A stretch of DNA of 64,000 nt, taken from Paragonimus westermani (lineage: Eukaryota > Platyhelminthes > Trematoda > Plagiorchiida > Troglotrematidae). This document shows positions 1-15,100 of this stretch, piece by piece. Within the stretch, counting starts at the first letter, position 1; each line of letters starts with the position of its first letter. The notes below the pieces were generated by a model that worked only from the letters and a program-made list of their open reading frames with translations, made no database searches and was not told the DNA's origin. A program made the translations under genes and the position numbers. The stretch lies in contig QNGE01000864.1 in NCBI GenBank assembly GCA_008508345.1, positions 150,948 through 214,947 on the forward strand, read 5' to 3'.

Positions 1-155
1 ACAGATTCGGAAGCATCCGTGGGAGTATTGTTGATAAATTCGGGTAATGGGGCAGCCAGCGACGAATGTGACATTTCTTCTGCAACTGCCGGAAAAGATG
101 AATCCACCGACAGGGTTGCTGTTAAGGTCCAAGGACGGACACAAGGTTGCGTAAG
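1..155 (-). CDS. Possible exon 8 of the NSD-like gene, cut by the window edge
   Basis: An acceptor CACCTACTTTCTCACAG ends at 156; beyond it the phase-0 frame, which exon 7 requires, stays open to the window edge for 51 codons. The peptide is polar, starts LTQPC and is rich in Ser, Thr, Pro and Ala. It shows no clear zinc ligands beyond one Cys, so it would have to be another insertion inside the second PHD finger. Support is splice signal and phase only. Confidence 0.4.
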
Positions 156-3100
156 CTGTGAGAAAGTAGGTGGGAAAATCGGATATGCGAACAAGCAAGC
201 TATCCTCATCCCCATAAACTATGGTTAGTCGCATAACAACAGCCAAAGTGGCCGGCACACCAGGCAATGTAAATGGGCTGTGAAGTATCAACAATGGATG
301 AAGTTTACACAGCTCACATTGGCAAACATAGAATACGGCAGAGATATACTTAGCTTGTGATCGCTACTTAGCGTGCAATGTATAGTAACTAAAAACAGTA
401 ACCCCAGGGGAAAATGGATACGCGAATGAACAGAACAAAGGACAAATATCAAAACACCAAACTCTCACTAATGAGGTCATATTGAGTTCGCAGTGAGTCA
501 GTAGTAATAACACATGACTTTCAAGGATACAGTCGTGGACATCAGCCCGACCGCCTCGAATGTTCGTGTCTGGGTTCGAGCAGCTTTAACGTACCCAGCC
601 TACATCCGAGCCCGTGTAACATGCTGGCTGACATTTCGTGGAAACTTGAATTAGTTTAGTGAGGATATCATCGATGGAAACAAAATCGTTCAATGTACAG
701 GCCATTATAAATTTCGAAAACAACGATAGCGATGTTGGATGAGAATGCTGAATGTCGTCGACCGACAACAAACAACATGGCTAACGAGAAACGCTCTCAC
801 GCATTTAAGCATGTCTAAAAGTAAAATTATTTACGATGAATATAGAGCAGTTACTAAACTTACAGAATCAAACACAGTGAACTTGTCTCTGAACTGATAT
901 TCACTAATGAACTGCCTGATGCCCTTCCATTCGGTTTGCAAAGATACGGAGGGGAGCAGACAAAACACCGAAAACGTGCCCATTTTCCTCATACTTTACA
1001 CTGCTAAGTGTATATTATCACAACACTGCGTCCCATGTAGGCGGGATAATGCCAGTCTGTCCAAATATGGACGGAAGCAGTCGCGGGAACTGCGGTTAGA
1101 ACCTTCAGCAGTGCGATTGGGGATAGGCGTCGTTAGTACGAACGCAAATAAACAATTCGACGAAAAGTGAATTCTAATGGCGACTAGCAGTGACTTACGT
1201 GACAAATAGAGCAACGTCGAAATCCCGATATGCATAGTTCGCAAGCTGAAGCCAGTCGAGGCATTTGAGGTTCTGTTGAACGATCAGGCTCGGATACAGT
1301 TCCAACATTCGCGGCGACGATAGAAGAACCTACCTCTGACTGATCTTGATTTGAGAGATCCGGGGTAGTGGCAACCTGTTTGATCTTGGACACCGGAGTT
1401 ATTTCAATTGTCCGCGCACAATTTGGATGCACGTAATTACCACAACCACCCACACAGGCGGTAATCAGGGGATACTGCGCACTGTCCACAGAGGAGGCTG
1501 GATCGCCCGGTGGAACATTTTGAGCAGATAGTGGGTCAGGTTCGCTGTGGGAGAGATTAGAGGAGACTAGTTGTTCGCCAGCTCCACCACATACGGAACA
1601 AACAAATATCCGCCTTGGGATGATGTGAGCGAAACGTAATTTTTCATACTCGAAACAGGTTGCAAGATCTTTGAGTGAAAACCCATTGCGATTCTGTAGA
1701 AAAAAGCCGACAAGTAGATACGGTTACAACATGAAGGACATAAGGCAGTCAAACATTTATAAAAAGCCACAACTTTGAGAATTACTTCGGCGATGGAAGA
1801 ACCAGGAAGCCCGGCTAAATCTACGCAAGAACAGTCGAACAAACGTACTTTGGTTTCCGAGACTAAATTATCACTGTCAGACACACCAGGCCCGCGGCCA
1901 GCCCGAGCCAATTTCCGTAATTTCAGTCGTCGCCGGCCGCTTGGACCAGTGGAAGTTGTGGATGCGGAAGAAGAGATAGCGTAAGGGTCCTCAGAGCCGG
2001 GCTCGCTGGTATCTGTATCCGAATGGTCAGGATCGTCGGATGAACTGGATAAACCGTTGTCATATGTTTCACGGAGAGCACGTTTACGCTGGCGTGGGAA
2101 CACGGAGAAATGGGCTACACGGTGAAGAAAGTAACCGAAAAGAACTATCTGTTGAAGCTGATCCAGCATTCTGGTGTGTTATGTTTTAATACACATTAGT
2201 GACCTGCGCACAAACCCTGGTTAGCACAAACTGAAAGAGGACATCGAAAGTCAGGCTCAAAGAGAGATATGGGAAAAACACAGACATGACCAGAGCTTAA
2301 CAGTTATAACCAGAAGAGCACGGTTTGACTCGGTTGTTCATAATTGTAGTCACCGTAGAGAAGACCGACCTCCATGAGCAGATCAATAGATAAATACTCA
2401 GCTGTGACCTCGAACAAATGTGACGACCGCCAGAACGATAATGAGGAAAATGACAAACAAAAAACTCAAAAGTGTCGCGTAAAAGTGGGTAGCCAGAACC
2501 GGCAGTAATTTACAAAAGCATAAAATGTCAAATAGGTCGGCGTTTGTGCCCAGGAGCATCAGTGGTCACGTAGTCCATAATCCGGTGGGTAGTATCTACC
2601 GGGGTCTATTAGTTACGTAACGCTAAAACTATTGACCGCACGCATTGATTTTGCACGAAAAAGGTCAGCAATGTATAAAAATTGATGCATCGATTTTATA
2701 CGGCTTGTAGTTCGTCCACCCTGCCTGGTTTTTCGAGGTGGTTGGTCCCATTAAGTCGAAAGCGTCCATTACGCTAGATATAGGCATTAAAAAACCTCAG
2801 AGAACCAGTTGGAAGTGACAGAGACAAGACTGATGCCTTTGCAGATATAAAAATTCCAGAACATCTTTTTAAAGAACAGGATTAGTGATGAGAACTCACA
2901 ATGACGAGATACTCCGTCAGGTCTAAAACAGATAAGAGATCTTAACCTGAAGCCTTGTTGCGCTTCAGCTACCAAGAGTTTGCAACCAGAAACACAAACT
3001 GATCATTTGCGTCAAGGTATCTACACAATTCAACTCGAATCAACTGAACATCAACATAACCATACATTAAGGAAAACAGTATTACACTTGTAATCACAAA

Positions 3101-6100
3101 GGCCAACTGAAACACTTCCTATATTTACACTGATTGGTCCTGATGGTCATTCTAAGACCACTGAGCGAATAACAATTCAGTTTCCAGAGGCCATTGTTCT
3201 ATTCAGAGACAGTGAACCTATTGAAGCGAGAAGGCGTCTAACAAAGCACAATCTCTATTGTCCAAATCGCTAGTCACATGCAACGCGCTCTCTCTCGTTT
3301 ATGAGTCATAATTCCAACCCGCAGCACCCCCCGGTTTCCGTTCACACGTCGTGTGCACTTCTAACCAGTTTACGTGTGTGATCAGTGCCTTCTATCGGAG
3401 GGTTTTCCGCTTGCCATTCCTCGTCTGTTTGTCCGATTTCGTTGCGCGATGGCTCGTCCGGCTGCTCGTGCTGTCCGCCATCCACCCAGTGTTGGCTTTG
3501 ACCGTATTCCAACATCGTGTCGAGATGTTCCTCTAAATGTTGGAAAAACTACGCCTCCGATCTGGCCGTCTGTCGTATTTCGCCTGCCCTGCCTCGCCCG
3601 TTCGTCCGATCTAGTCGAGCGATGACTCATCCGGTCGCGCACGTTGTCCTTGATCCGATCGCGGCAGGTTTTCGGACGTACCTCCCCCACGTTGAGGTAT
3701 TCGGCCGAGCGCTCGAAAACTCGCACCCCCGACCTGACAATCCACCACACTATGGTGATATTTGCATTCTTGATAATTTATGCCGCTCTATACAACCCAG
3801 CTTCAAAAAGATCCCGAGTAATCCTACCAATGGACAAAAATCTCCAAACCGTTACTAACTACCAAATCACATTATATTTGAATCGACATCACCAGGATCA
3901 AATGGACTCCTGGAAATTAAAAAATTGAGGTGATGAGGTCTTTAGGACTACCACATAACGTCACAATCGAACGCCCCCCCCCTGATATGCACTAAGGTAA
4001 ATAATTTTTTAAATGTCAACCGCACAACAGAAGGCCTACAACCGATTATTCTATTACGCAATATTAACAATTAATACTGTCATCAATATTATCCCATAGG
4101 CACATCCTCCACCAGTTGTACAACGAGTACGAACGTTTGCGTACTGAAATTGCACTGGAAAACAAACCCAAATACGTCCTAGAATTTTTCTTATCGTCAA
4201 TACATGAGAGCCGATCAGATTCTTGGGACAACTACAGTTTCCGTAACAGTGAACTCCATTAAAATTCGCACCGGATCCGTCCCTTGCACTTAGCCACATC
4301 CCGCAGGCTAAAACTGTAGCAGCTTGATAAGTGGAACATTTTAATAGATTTACATTTTCCTCTTTGACACGTGCACTGGTTCATCATGCTGCAAGTAATG
4401 CGATCGGTAGGAGCTGTCGAGAATACGTAAACTCGTCCAATCAGAAGATCTGATGTCATTACTGTTAACGTCCAGATGCACGGTAATTGGTGTAATGCGC
4501 GACAAATGACCATGTGTTTGGCAAGTGAGTCACCCATTCAGAATACCTGGCGATGTGAACCAGCGTTTTTAGCCAGGGGAAAGGGATTATCAGTCGGGGA
4601 ATAGGCAAAGAGGGAAACAGACTTCCCGGACCAGGTGCTACGAAGCTTTGTGACCGAAGTGTCTGGCATGCCTCACGAGACGTCCAAAAACGTTATTGAA
4701 TGACGTTCTCAAATGACTAATGGAGCACCGTTTAAAAATACCTTCACGTGGATAAGTTACCGCGTCAAATTTGACACCGTTTGCTCTGGCCAGCATTTTC
4801 AGAAACATACAGAGACTGCTTGCTGACGATAAGGAGCGAAACGAGAGAAGGTTAAAAGTTGTCTGCTTATTGTACCGCGTTGTTTGAGGATATTGGGAGT
4901 GCTTGTTGTTTAATGTCCGATCAGACGCATTTTATTCTGCTCGCTCTCAGGTCTACTACAAGTTGGTGGTGTCGATACTGTGAAGCGTTATTTCGTGTGA
5001 CGATGTTTTGTTTGTTAATGTCCCATTTTTGTCAAATTATCGATGGGAATGTTGTAAGATGCCTGATCAAGCAGTGGTCGCTGATACAAGCAATTTTGAC
5101 CCGAACGGCACTGATGTTATCGGTCGTCAGATTCATTGTCCAGGTGCCTGGCCAGACCCTCTGGTTCCAAAGGCGTGCATACGTGAACACTCGGTTTCTA
5201 GGGCCCCAACACTGCCGCGCGATGGTTCAGTGCTGTTCTTAGTTCAACCAATAATGAACGCGTGCGTGAATTGCAGTGGACTGCCACTCTGTGACCAGAA
5301 TGTGCCTACCACACTGCGTGTAGAACTTAACCAGCTGTGTAAGCACAACGGCGTGGGAGGCACAATTCGGTTCCGGTAGATTGCAGCAGTGCTGGACAGA
5401 TTGAAGATAAACAAACGCTGGGCCCGGTCTACACAATCCATTAGGGTAGGTGGCAAACATCTGAAATCAGTGACACGTTACTGACAGTTCTTTGAAAGCG
5501 AGCACGGTTCGATAGCAAGACCATAAAAACCAGAAACGTCATACACCAATCAGAATTTTTCGGCAAAACTCTGTAACTCCATGGCACAACCTATGCAAGA
5601 TGCGACAAAACTTGGTCTGGAGACCTTGAAAGCTAACCCGACTTGACAAGGTACAGCTCCCTCATGCAAAACATCCTGATATGTTTTTGTTTCCAATCCT
5701 TATTTCCAGGTGCATTTTTGCGTTCTACGTGGAGCAATGCTGAAACGACAAGATAGACCGATACGTTGGCACGTGATGCTCTAATATTCAAGCTAGCCAA
5801 AATACGATGAAGACCTTTACATGTTGGTTGTAGAGATTCTCTGAACTTACCACAAACCACTAACTTCGTGTGCTGTAAGTCACTTTGGGTAAGAAGTGTA
5901 GCACAGAAACTATGTAACCCGTTGGGTCCGGGAGATCGAGTACTAGAAGCATCTGAGCTGGTCACACAAACCGTCAGTTGACGCATCGTCGGTCCAGTGA
6001 TACGGAAATCAGAAGGGCCGAATCTGCTTTGCTTACATCTATTATCTCCACCATAAGTCTATATATACACATATATATGTAGTATTATAAAAACCCACAA

Positions 6101-9100
6101 ACTACGTAGGGAACAATATAATATACCGCTTCAAATCTACACTGAGGTACGTTATCAAATAAATAAATGTGTCGGAATCACATCAGTATGTCTTCGCTTA
6201 TATCCCGTTTCAACGTCAACGATACCGATGTAGTAGCTGTCTATACTTACGTGTCGACTGAACGAATTTCGCAAATAGGACGCTTTCAGGGCAAACTGTT
6301 CCTCCATCATTTTTGCCCGCGCAACCACCTTCGCATACTTTGTGTTAACCTCGCAACATGTCTGCGCAGTGGTGTCACGGATGTGATCTAGGGTCGGCTC
6401 ATTACATCACTAATTTGTGTTCGTACCCACGTATGTGCGGCTGTCTGCATCTTTTCCACGTATTGTCGTTCACGCTGGAGACATGGAATCACGTAGACCA
6501 CGCCAGACTGTTCGCTTGGTTCCACATGGTCCTTAGCGTTCACCAAAACTTGACGGAGTGTTCAGTTTGGCTTGTGTGATATATGGATAGCCAGCGGTTG
6601 AAGCATCCACTGTGCTCTGTCAGATGTGCCGTGAATATATGCAACTGCCATTCGCGCATATTTAGTTCTTGTAGGCCGTGTGAAGATGCCTTCATGAAAC
6701 TCCTGAGTTACGCACTGGAAGTGAACAGTTTAAACAGGTGTAGTTGCTCTTGTCTTCTGAATTTGGTTGAGCTACGGCGCGTATCTGCACGTAGGAACAA
6801 CGTTCGCATGTGACCTCCAAGTTGATAGGTTGGATGGCTGTTGTCGAACCTGAGAATGACACCGGGTGTTATCGGTTTACTATAGACAGTAGTTTCAAGC
6901 GTGAAATCGGCTCTTCTTATAACCGAGGAGCGCTAGACATGATTTTTCTTCTACGCGTGTAGAGGCTATTCCATCTACTACGTTGTTCAGATAAATGTGA
7001 AATTAATCAAGCTGAGTCTAGAGTGAAAGAAATGTCATCGACATATCATAGCCACAATTTAAGCTTGAGTGTCTGGAAGGCTTCTGCAAGTAATCTCGAT
7101 ATAGGTGAAGGCACTGGTGTGCCACTTTTTGTATATGTATATATGAATGGTAGGGCTAATGAATGTAAACAAAGTAGGTCCGGCCTTGCTGAATTTCCGT
7201 GCCACCACACACTTATATATATATATATATAGTTATGTAAAAGAAAGGTTGTCAGTTGTTTTTGATAGTACTGTTTCATTCAGGCTCCCCATATGTAGCA
7301 CCTCTTAAGAAGTTCTCATAAGGCGGGTGTCACAATCCGGTAGTACCTCTATCAATCAAAATCAGACCCCACTGGTGTTCACCCTTAATGTGAAGCAGAC
7401 CTCCAAATTGACGCACACTTTACACAGCCAACATCGGACATACCTGTGTGATTGCAGCTCCGAAATGTGGCACATGAAGTGGACAAGTTTAGGATTATCA
7501 CAATTCCTTACTGAGGTGCCATCGTATAACTGAATGGTTGGTTTGGAGCTCACCGGCCTTTCAATCTCTTCTGTGAAGGATTGAACAAAATCAGATCCGC
7601 GCAACACTTCCTCGTTGCAGGCTATCAGCTCATATTGGGCGAACGGCAACCAAAACTACTCGAAATTTTTACACATGTAAGCACTCTAAAAAGTCGTTTT
7701 GGGTTATAACGTGCATAAATAAAATGAAGTGAATTGAGATTTTTTCACATCCACCTTTCGTACTGTACTAGAGGGCGGCTGTGACGGCCTGCTCGAGATG
7801 GCTCACGGTTGTCAGCCAACGGCAGAAGAGCTGCTAGTTACTGGTTTCCAGCTGTTTTGTTAACGGATGGCGCATCTCGAATGCAAATGGAACATGTCAG
7901 AATATCATATTCGATTTGCTGTTTCTGACAGAGTGACAAGTATAATGCGTGTAATTCTCAATCTTTAGAAAAATTGATATAGAAGTCTGTCTATTCACTC
8001 ATGACTTCTGGTGAGATGAAGGTACGCCACATTTTACCTGTTTGCGCCAGGCTAGAGGCGGGATTTCCACACCAGTGGATTGAAAGATGGTGGTATGCAG
8101 AGTTTGCAGACCATGGACGGGTATACATGTTAAGAATCTGCAACATAAGAACCTAGGAGGTGTTAGTGGGCTAAACGAAAATTTAAAAATTAAAAGTGTC
8201 TCTTAGCTAATTGTAGTATAAAGCTATCCATTACGCAACTTGGGAGAATGGTGTAGTCAAAAGGAAACACTTTACAATTTATGATAGGCAGAAGGACTTA
8301 TTGTAGAGTTTCTTTTCATTTTACATGGGCTCCATAACCCTTCACTTGTGTTGAAATGCATCGTATGACAAAAGCAGTTCCACCCCTATCCTCGATCGAG
8401 GATTTACTATAAACTGTGGATTCGCGAACCATCCATACACTAGCGAAAAAGAAACAGACCGTGTTGCACATGGTCAGTCATATCTACATTCTATTTCCTG
8501 AGATTCGAGGCCTCACCAACTTGGCGAGCCGGTTAACCTTTAAGCGATTTTCTTTTCGCCATCCCACGTCAAGCCAAAGATAAACACCGGGTCTGATCAT
8601 TTCGTTCGATGGGAGTTATTGTGGTGTACGCCGTAATATGATCATATCATAGGTCATCGTTTGCCCACACTTTAAGCACATGAACCAATGTGCCACAATC
8701 ACTGTGGACGTTGATTCTAACACAAGGTCTGCCACGCATAATGTGACGGCGTGCCCGACTCGTTGTTCCAGGATGACCCAAAAATCATGTCAGATCAAAC
8801 GGATGTCCCAGGTGGCCAGCTGTTTCCCTATAGTCTGCCGACCAGAGTAAAAGGCGGAAAAATGTGCACAAATCCCCGCGAACTAGGGACGTCTTACTGA
8901 CCAGTTCGTGTATCCACGGGTCGCGTCCACTTGCCAAGAAGTTTGAGGAATTTTCAAATGTTTCAGCAGTAAGCTATGCAAAGCCCTGCGGCAAGGTTGT
9001 TCGGGGGTATTCGATCAGCCACCCGTGATGTGATGCACACAGAGATACCTTGGTCAACGGCTTCCCTAAAGCTGGTTTCCAATAAATGCCTATCCAGAAC

Positions 9101-12100
9101 GTCGACCACGAGCCACGATGTGATTTGGTCGATAACTTTTCTGCGTGGAAACTAATGCCAAGCTAATTCAAGGGGAATATGTGGACAACTGGCATCGATA
9201 CCAATCACCTATTTAGCCAACATGGTTTTGGACACAGGTCTGGGGTCAACATTAATCCGGAATGTTAGACATCAAAAATGATCATGAAGCAAGATAATGA
9301 CTCGAGAGATGATGAATAACTGATCCGTCACTGTAGAAGAGAAACAGAAAGCACTGTATCAAAAAGAAAGTTTTTCTTCGTGAATATATCCACCACAGAA
9401 GTACAATGGATGACCCACTGTGTTCAGCTTTACGTTCTCAGCGGAAATGCCTAGGGCAACGTTTACAATTAGTGTATGCTCTACGATGCCGTTTCATACC
9501 GGACCACCCTGTTGTAGTTGGGCACGTAGACGTCTCATGTACAAAGTCATAGCAAAGAAATGAAGCGGTCATACTTCATGTTTGTTTAAATAACAGTTAT
9601 AACGGAGAACCGCTATGCCGGCAATGAATGTTGGTCTATGTTAGTAGTCATGTTAAGCTAAACCGAATCATGTTATCGAAGCGAACGTGATACTACACAA
9701 ACCACCTTGATTGAGTGAAGAATCAATATTCAGCAGTCCACGAAAATCGCGAGAGTGAAAAATTCAAGCGACTATCCAAGTACTTGATTCTGAACAGATC
9801 GAAAAAACTGAAAATGCTATCAAAGTTTAAACAGAACGAAGACAGAGAAAAAACTAAACCGGAAGTTCTAGCGTCTTAATGTGCCAAGCCAATTCGCAAT
9901 CTCCCAAACATCTATTAGCCATTGATGAAAAGGCTGTTTTGTTAAAGTTTAAAATTTCACGAAGCAGACTCATCGGCAGCAAAATTCAATGAATTATTTG
10001 AATCAGGCACGCTTCAGTGTCATGACTGCATGGGCTATCCGAAGTCTCCAAAAAACAAGTGTCAGAGAAACCTATTGTCATATGCAAAACTTCGGCTCTG
10101 GAGCCACTAGTGTACGTAAATTCAGAACATACCTTCAAAGCACAAGGAAACAGATTAATCAGTTTTAGAGTTACAATAATCCCCACATGTGAGAAGAAAA
10201 ATGCACGCTTGACGCTCCTCAACTTGCCCATTATAAGTGGTTCCGATGGCAAACTTAAAACTACTGTCTATCATTAGCTGACAACAACTGAAGTTATTCA
10301 CAAGATCAGTGAAGATAATCCAGCTTGCGGCCTTAAAAGATGTGTTTGAACACTGTTCCGCTGTGCATGCAAGTATTATAGTTCGTCCGAAGTTAGAAGA
10401 TAAGAATGAAAAAATCTGGTCGGAATGTTCACCACGGATGGGTAGGTCAGTAGTTTATAGAGATCAACAGTAGACAAAAAGTGGAAGAGTATCAACAAAT
10501 AAATGAGTCACAGTTTCCAGCCGACGGGTGTCCATGCGTCAAACGAACTGATCATAACTCCTCGCTAGGTCCAAACGAGAGTCAAGGATCGTATAGAACC
10601 ACACGGACGGTCTGGTGTGGTCTAGGCGATTCCACGTTTTGAGTGTAACTAACAACATGCCAGCAATACGAGGAAACAGCTGTGCACAAAGACAAACAGG
10701 TAATATGACCAGCTGACTCTGGACCAGAGATCTGGCACCGTTCCATAGACAGGTTTCAAAGTTGGAAAGGAGAAGACGAAAGTGATTGCGCGGGAGGAAA
10801 TGAAAGAACGACTTATGCCGGAGGCTCCCCATTCGCGAAATTCGTTTAATCGATCCGTGGATATGGACAGCAACAATGTCAGCACCGTCGACACTGAGAA
10901 GAAATACGAGCGAGATAGACCGACAGGCGGACACAGTGGGTGGCAGAACAATCTTATTTCCGAAATCATTTAGCGGTTCGACAATGGATCCAATAAACAC
11001 ATCACTCGATGTTCACACACTTTCAGAGTAGTTCTCACAGACAGAGACCAGCGAAAAGGGTCACTTTTGGGAGGAAGCACCTGTTTGGGGGAGCAGCCCA
11101 GTCTATGTGTATAAGGTGACAATATTTTGCAATGCGGAAAGTAGTTCTTTGTGGTCGTTTGTAAAATGCAAGATCCTCTCTGAATTTCACGTAGATGATA
11201 AAGTTTTATGACTGTTTACAAAAGGTTTGCGTTGTAATAGAAATCAAACGGGCGCGGCTATTCACCTCCTACACTGTCACAGACAGAGCAACAAACTGGA
11301 TCATAAGAGTACTCTTATTTGTCCAATGCCATTCGTCCGAAGACTGGTGCTGAATTGTCGGTTAAGAGCTACGGATTACACAAGTGAAACCTAGTCAAGG
11401 CACCGCATACTAATAGCTTACACATAAGTTAATGGAAAGAAGGTCAAATGATATTACATAATCCATTACCGCTCTGCAGTTCCCAATGTAACAACAGAAG
11501 TGACGTTTGCCTGCAAATAATGACAATGATAGCCCCAGCTTTTTGCAGAGTAATCCGGTTAGCTGTCTTGTGAGAATCGCATACAGGAGTTCGGAAGACG
11601 AAATTTCCATGATAAACGCCTTGGTCTCCTAGGAAGGAGAATCGAAAGGAATCAAAGCCAGAGCTGCAGTCCGTAATCGATTTTGTAGACGGATCCTCTA
11701 TGTCTTTTGCTGTTTACTTCATGTTTCCTACACTGCTGATCACATTTTGTGTGTTTAGTAACCTCGGTCGTTGCGACAGTTACTTGGACTGCGGACGACT
11801 AGTCGACCGTCAGACAGAGGACAATCGTCTTAGCCCTTTCTTAATAAGCTTATCATTGGATAGGGGCTGTGGATTCGACGTGTATGCGACACGCATATCA
11901 ACAATTCGGTCGACTCAGTCATTTCATCCCACCCTAACAACGATGCACCGTTCACCGAACGGTGTAACAATCTATATGCGTATAAGCATGAGAGCAAATG
12001 ACGTGATAGAACCACACGTGCTAATGGCCGCGACGACAGCTTGAAAGGATGAGCGCAAGCACATAACTGATTAGCAGTGATGTCGATCCAATATGTGAAT

Positions 12101-15100
12101 GGTTGAACTTGGAGGGTCAATGTCAAACCGGCCATCGTGGGGGTGGGAGGGAGTGTCCGGGTCGGTCACAGTAGCGTGACAGGTATACGATGAATGCGTA
12201 ATCCTGGCAAATAATAAGCCTGTCAAAGGAAGGGTAGGAAAGAGACTGTCCTGTGTTCAATGGTCGGTCAATCATTATCTCCAGTCCAAGAACCAATGGC
12301 AACAACCAGGGTTATTAAACGTACGAAATGGGGTCAGCAACACACGAAACACGACCAACAGTATGTGAAACATGAAATAAACAGTAAAAGGTGATTATAA
12401 GTTAAATAAAAACTTCATGAAACGAGGCAGAAATAAACACTCCAGGGATGTGGTCATTCTGGGGAGTACTCTGCAAATGTGAGCAAGTCCGTATGAAGAA
12501 AGCACAAATGAGAGCAAGTCCCATGGCCTATAATTCCACGCAGCTGAGTGGAAATCCTTAGAAACGGTTCCCGTATGAAAACACTCGTCGAATATCAGCT
12601 GTATAACTAAGCATAAGAATCTACGGAACATATCAGACATTAGATAAGACCCACTTGGCCTGGCGGTCATCTGATTTGAGGTCAATTCGCGAAATTTACT
12701 TTCAGTAGCCCAAGGAAAAAGAGCCAAACGACCACCAGTGTCAGGTTTATTCAAACGAGCTGCTTCAGCAATCTCCCGAGCCAGCTGCCATGCGGGTTGG
12801 AGATTGGGTTGAATAACAAATTGGCACAGAGTCTGTAACAGACGGAAAGGAAGAATATTAACATTAATAAATACAACAGTAAACAAGACCAATCAGCAGG
12901 AGAAGACTGGGATTTGATGTTATGCGCTGGTTTGCACACTTGTATTGACTGTTGACCCAAGCCCGACAGTGTAAATCAAACAGTGAGTGTACTGACAATG
13001 TCGGTGAATAGAGGGGTTAGAGGCCGCAATTTATTCTCCATCCAAATCGGGGGGAAAGCTAAGACGGCAGGGTATTTACGCAGAGTCTACACTATTGAAT
13101 TGTTATACAACCGCTGTCTTGCGGTGAAAGATCTATAACCAAAGCCTTGCTGTGGGAATAAAGATCTTTTTGTAGTATGAATCTAAACGCTCAGGCAGAG
13201 TCTCAGATTTCATATAACCGGATTAAATGAAGCTAAGTAATAACAGTAGGCAACTTACTCTAATTTTGTTCTCTGACTGCATCACCGACTCGCGCATAAA
13301 TTTATCGAACTCATCACGGCCGCTATAGAGACGTAGACGAGTTTGAGACACGCTCAGCAAACTTTCCGGTCTGATTGGTCCCAACAGACAGACGCGAAAT
13401 TCAGGCACGTGGTTTGTGAAGGAACCTCGGAGCACCTGCGATTCTGTGAACACATACATTCGTAGTAAACAGATGATCAACTGGGAACATCTACAAACGA
13501 TCGTACGAGCAGACGGTGACTAGTGAGGGAACAAGAGAGATGGCATCCTGTTTGAAATCTCTTAATATCGATCGTTCACAAATTTTAATCCATTTTGAAC
13601 ATAAACTAATGTGTACAAATACAGACAGGACCGAGAGAGGAGGGCGGACTGCAGAGGGAGTACCATGAAACAGTAAATTCATTTCAACTGTCAACAATCG
13701 TCTGGATTCCTCATCCGTTAATTCTAACTAATTGACTATTACCGCAGAACATATCTATAAGTTGTTAGACAGGGAATTCCATCATTAATCGCTTAGCTGC
13801 CTCGCATAAGTACAGCTATTACGAATAGCATGTAATGAACTGGCGAAGCAAATGACAGGGAATTCGAAACAAGAATCTAAGCAAACAGAGTTTACTCCAC
13901 AAGTGAGGATGGTTAGTTGTGGACAAGAATCCTTGGGTGTTCATTAACGTGAACACATTAAATTAGTGGCGAAAATCCTCAATAATACTTTTTCCACGTT
14001 TTACTGTTAAGTTGTTGATATGCTCAGAGGCTGCTCGGCATAGAGGACTGTAGGTTCCGAAACCAAAACTGTTTGAGCGATCGAAGTCACTGGTGACAAA
14101 TCGTAATGGTCTCTAGATTACAATCTTCGAAGGTTCATTGCCTGACGATATGGTCGTTCAGCTGCCCAACACAATGTACACAAGAACGTGGGCAAAGAAG
14201 AGCTGACAAAAAAGATCAATCAGTGAAGGTACCCGACATGCAGATCTATAGTTTTATACAAATAATTTTATGAAAGGTTGCTATTTTCAAATTCGAAACA
14301 ACACAATAAAGTTGACATATAGAGATCAGTACGTTCTACTGGACAGATATATTGAACAGCAGGACGTAGAAAAATACACTCCTCCACCAATCAGTCGGCC
14401 ACTGTAGGTCGGGATCATCTCCGAGAACGGGGATCTCGCAACTCACAAGGTCGGTAGCTGGAACCGTTGTGCGACGACAGCTAGTCGAACTTAGTGGCGT
14501 GAATGTTGTCGTTGTTTGGCCGAGTTGTTTGTGAATTAGGTGCATTTGATGACGTGGGACAGTAAAAGCCGTGAAGGAAACTGTTTTGTTGATGATGCCT
14601 TACTTTCACTCATAACCCGGCTGTTTGTTTGCGAGGTCTAAACGCCTTGATGCTGACTGAATAGTAGATGGGACCCTTCCCCTCCCATTCTACTTCCTAT
14701 TCTCTTCTCGTACAGGGTTTGCCTTTTTTCATAGTTGTGTGACCGTTGAGCATTAGTTAGAATCACCGATTTACTGCTGCCTAGGATGACGATGAAGATG
14801 ATGGTTATGATGATTATGAGGAGGATCACATTACAGATTTAGGACATCAAGCCGAATTGAAATAGTCAGACAGCTGAGATTCCGAATATCCACAAATGTC
14901 GAGAGGCATCAACTTAAGTCAATTAAGAAGAATTTTGTGTATTCAGATGGTGAGTATTCCGCAGGGAGGTAAATGTGCTAAAAACGTTTACACAACTAAA
15001 CGTACGCCTTGCGGTAAACGTTATCTGACAAGTATTCAAGGTACCTAATGAAGGAATTGATGTATGACATCAAGCACGCAAATGACAGATTATAAAGTGT

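Larger units (their letters stand above)
2089..7511 (-). other. Intron 5 of the NSD-like gene
   Basis: It is about 5.4 kb. It holds the GC-rich dimeric repeat at 3301-3765, a run of nine C at 3974-3982, an AT-rich patch near 6060-6079, one copy of an unknown repeat at about 6193-6575, and a short (TA)n at 7214-7231. The rest shows nothing I recognise. Confidence 0.6.

Noticed and set aside
1775..1984. Plus-strand frame opposite the acidic linker
   Set aside because: Shadow of exon 6 on the minus strand, which has matching splice sites and phase.
3374..3858. Several overlapping open frames on both strands in GC-rich DNA
   Set aside because: The region is a dispersed repeat. The same frames recur at 21.0-21.5 kb with no conserved protein sequence, so they are compositional.
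5008..5379. Plus-strand 123-codon frame (TSNFDPNGTDVIGRQIHC)
   Set aside because: Reads like a protein in places but has no family motif and no clear splice sites, and lies inside an intron of a minus-strand gene. Kept as unassigned.
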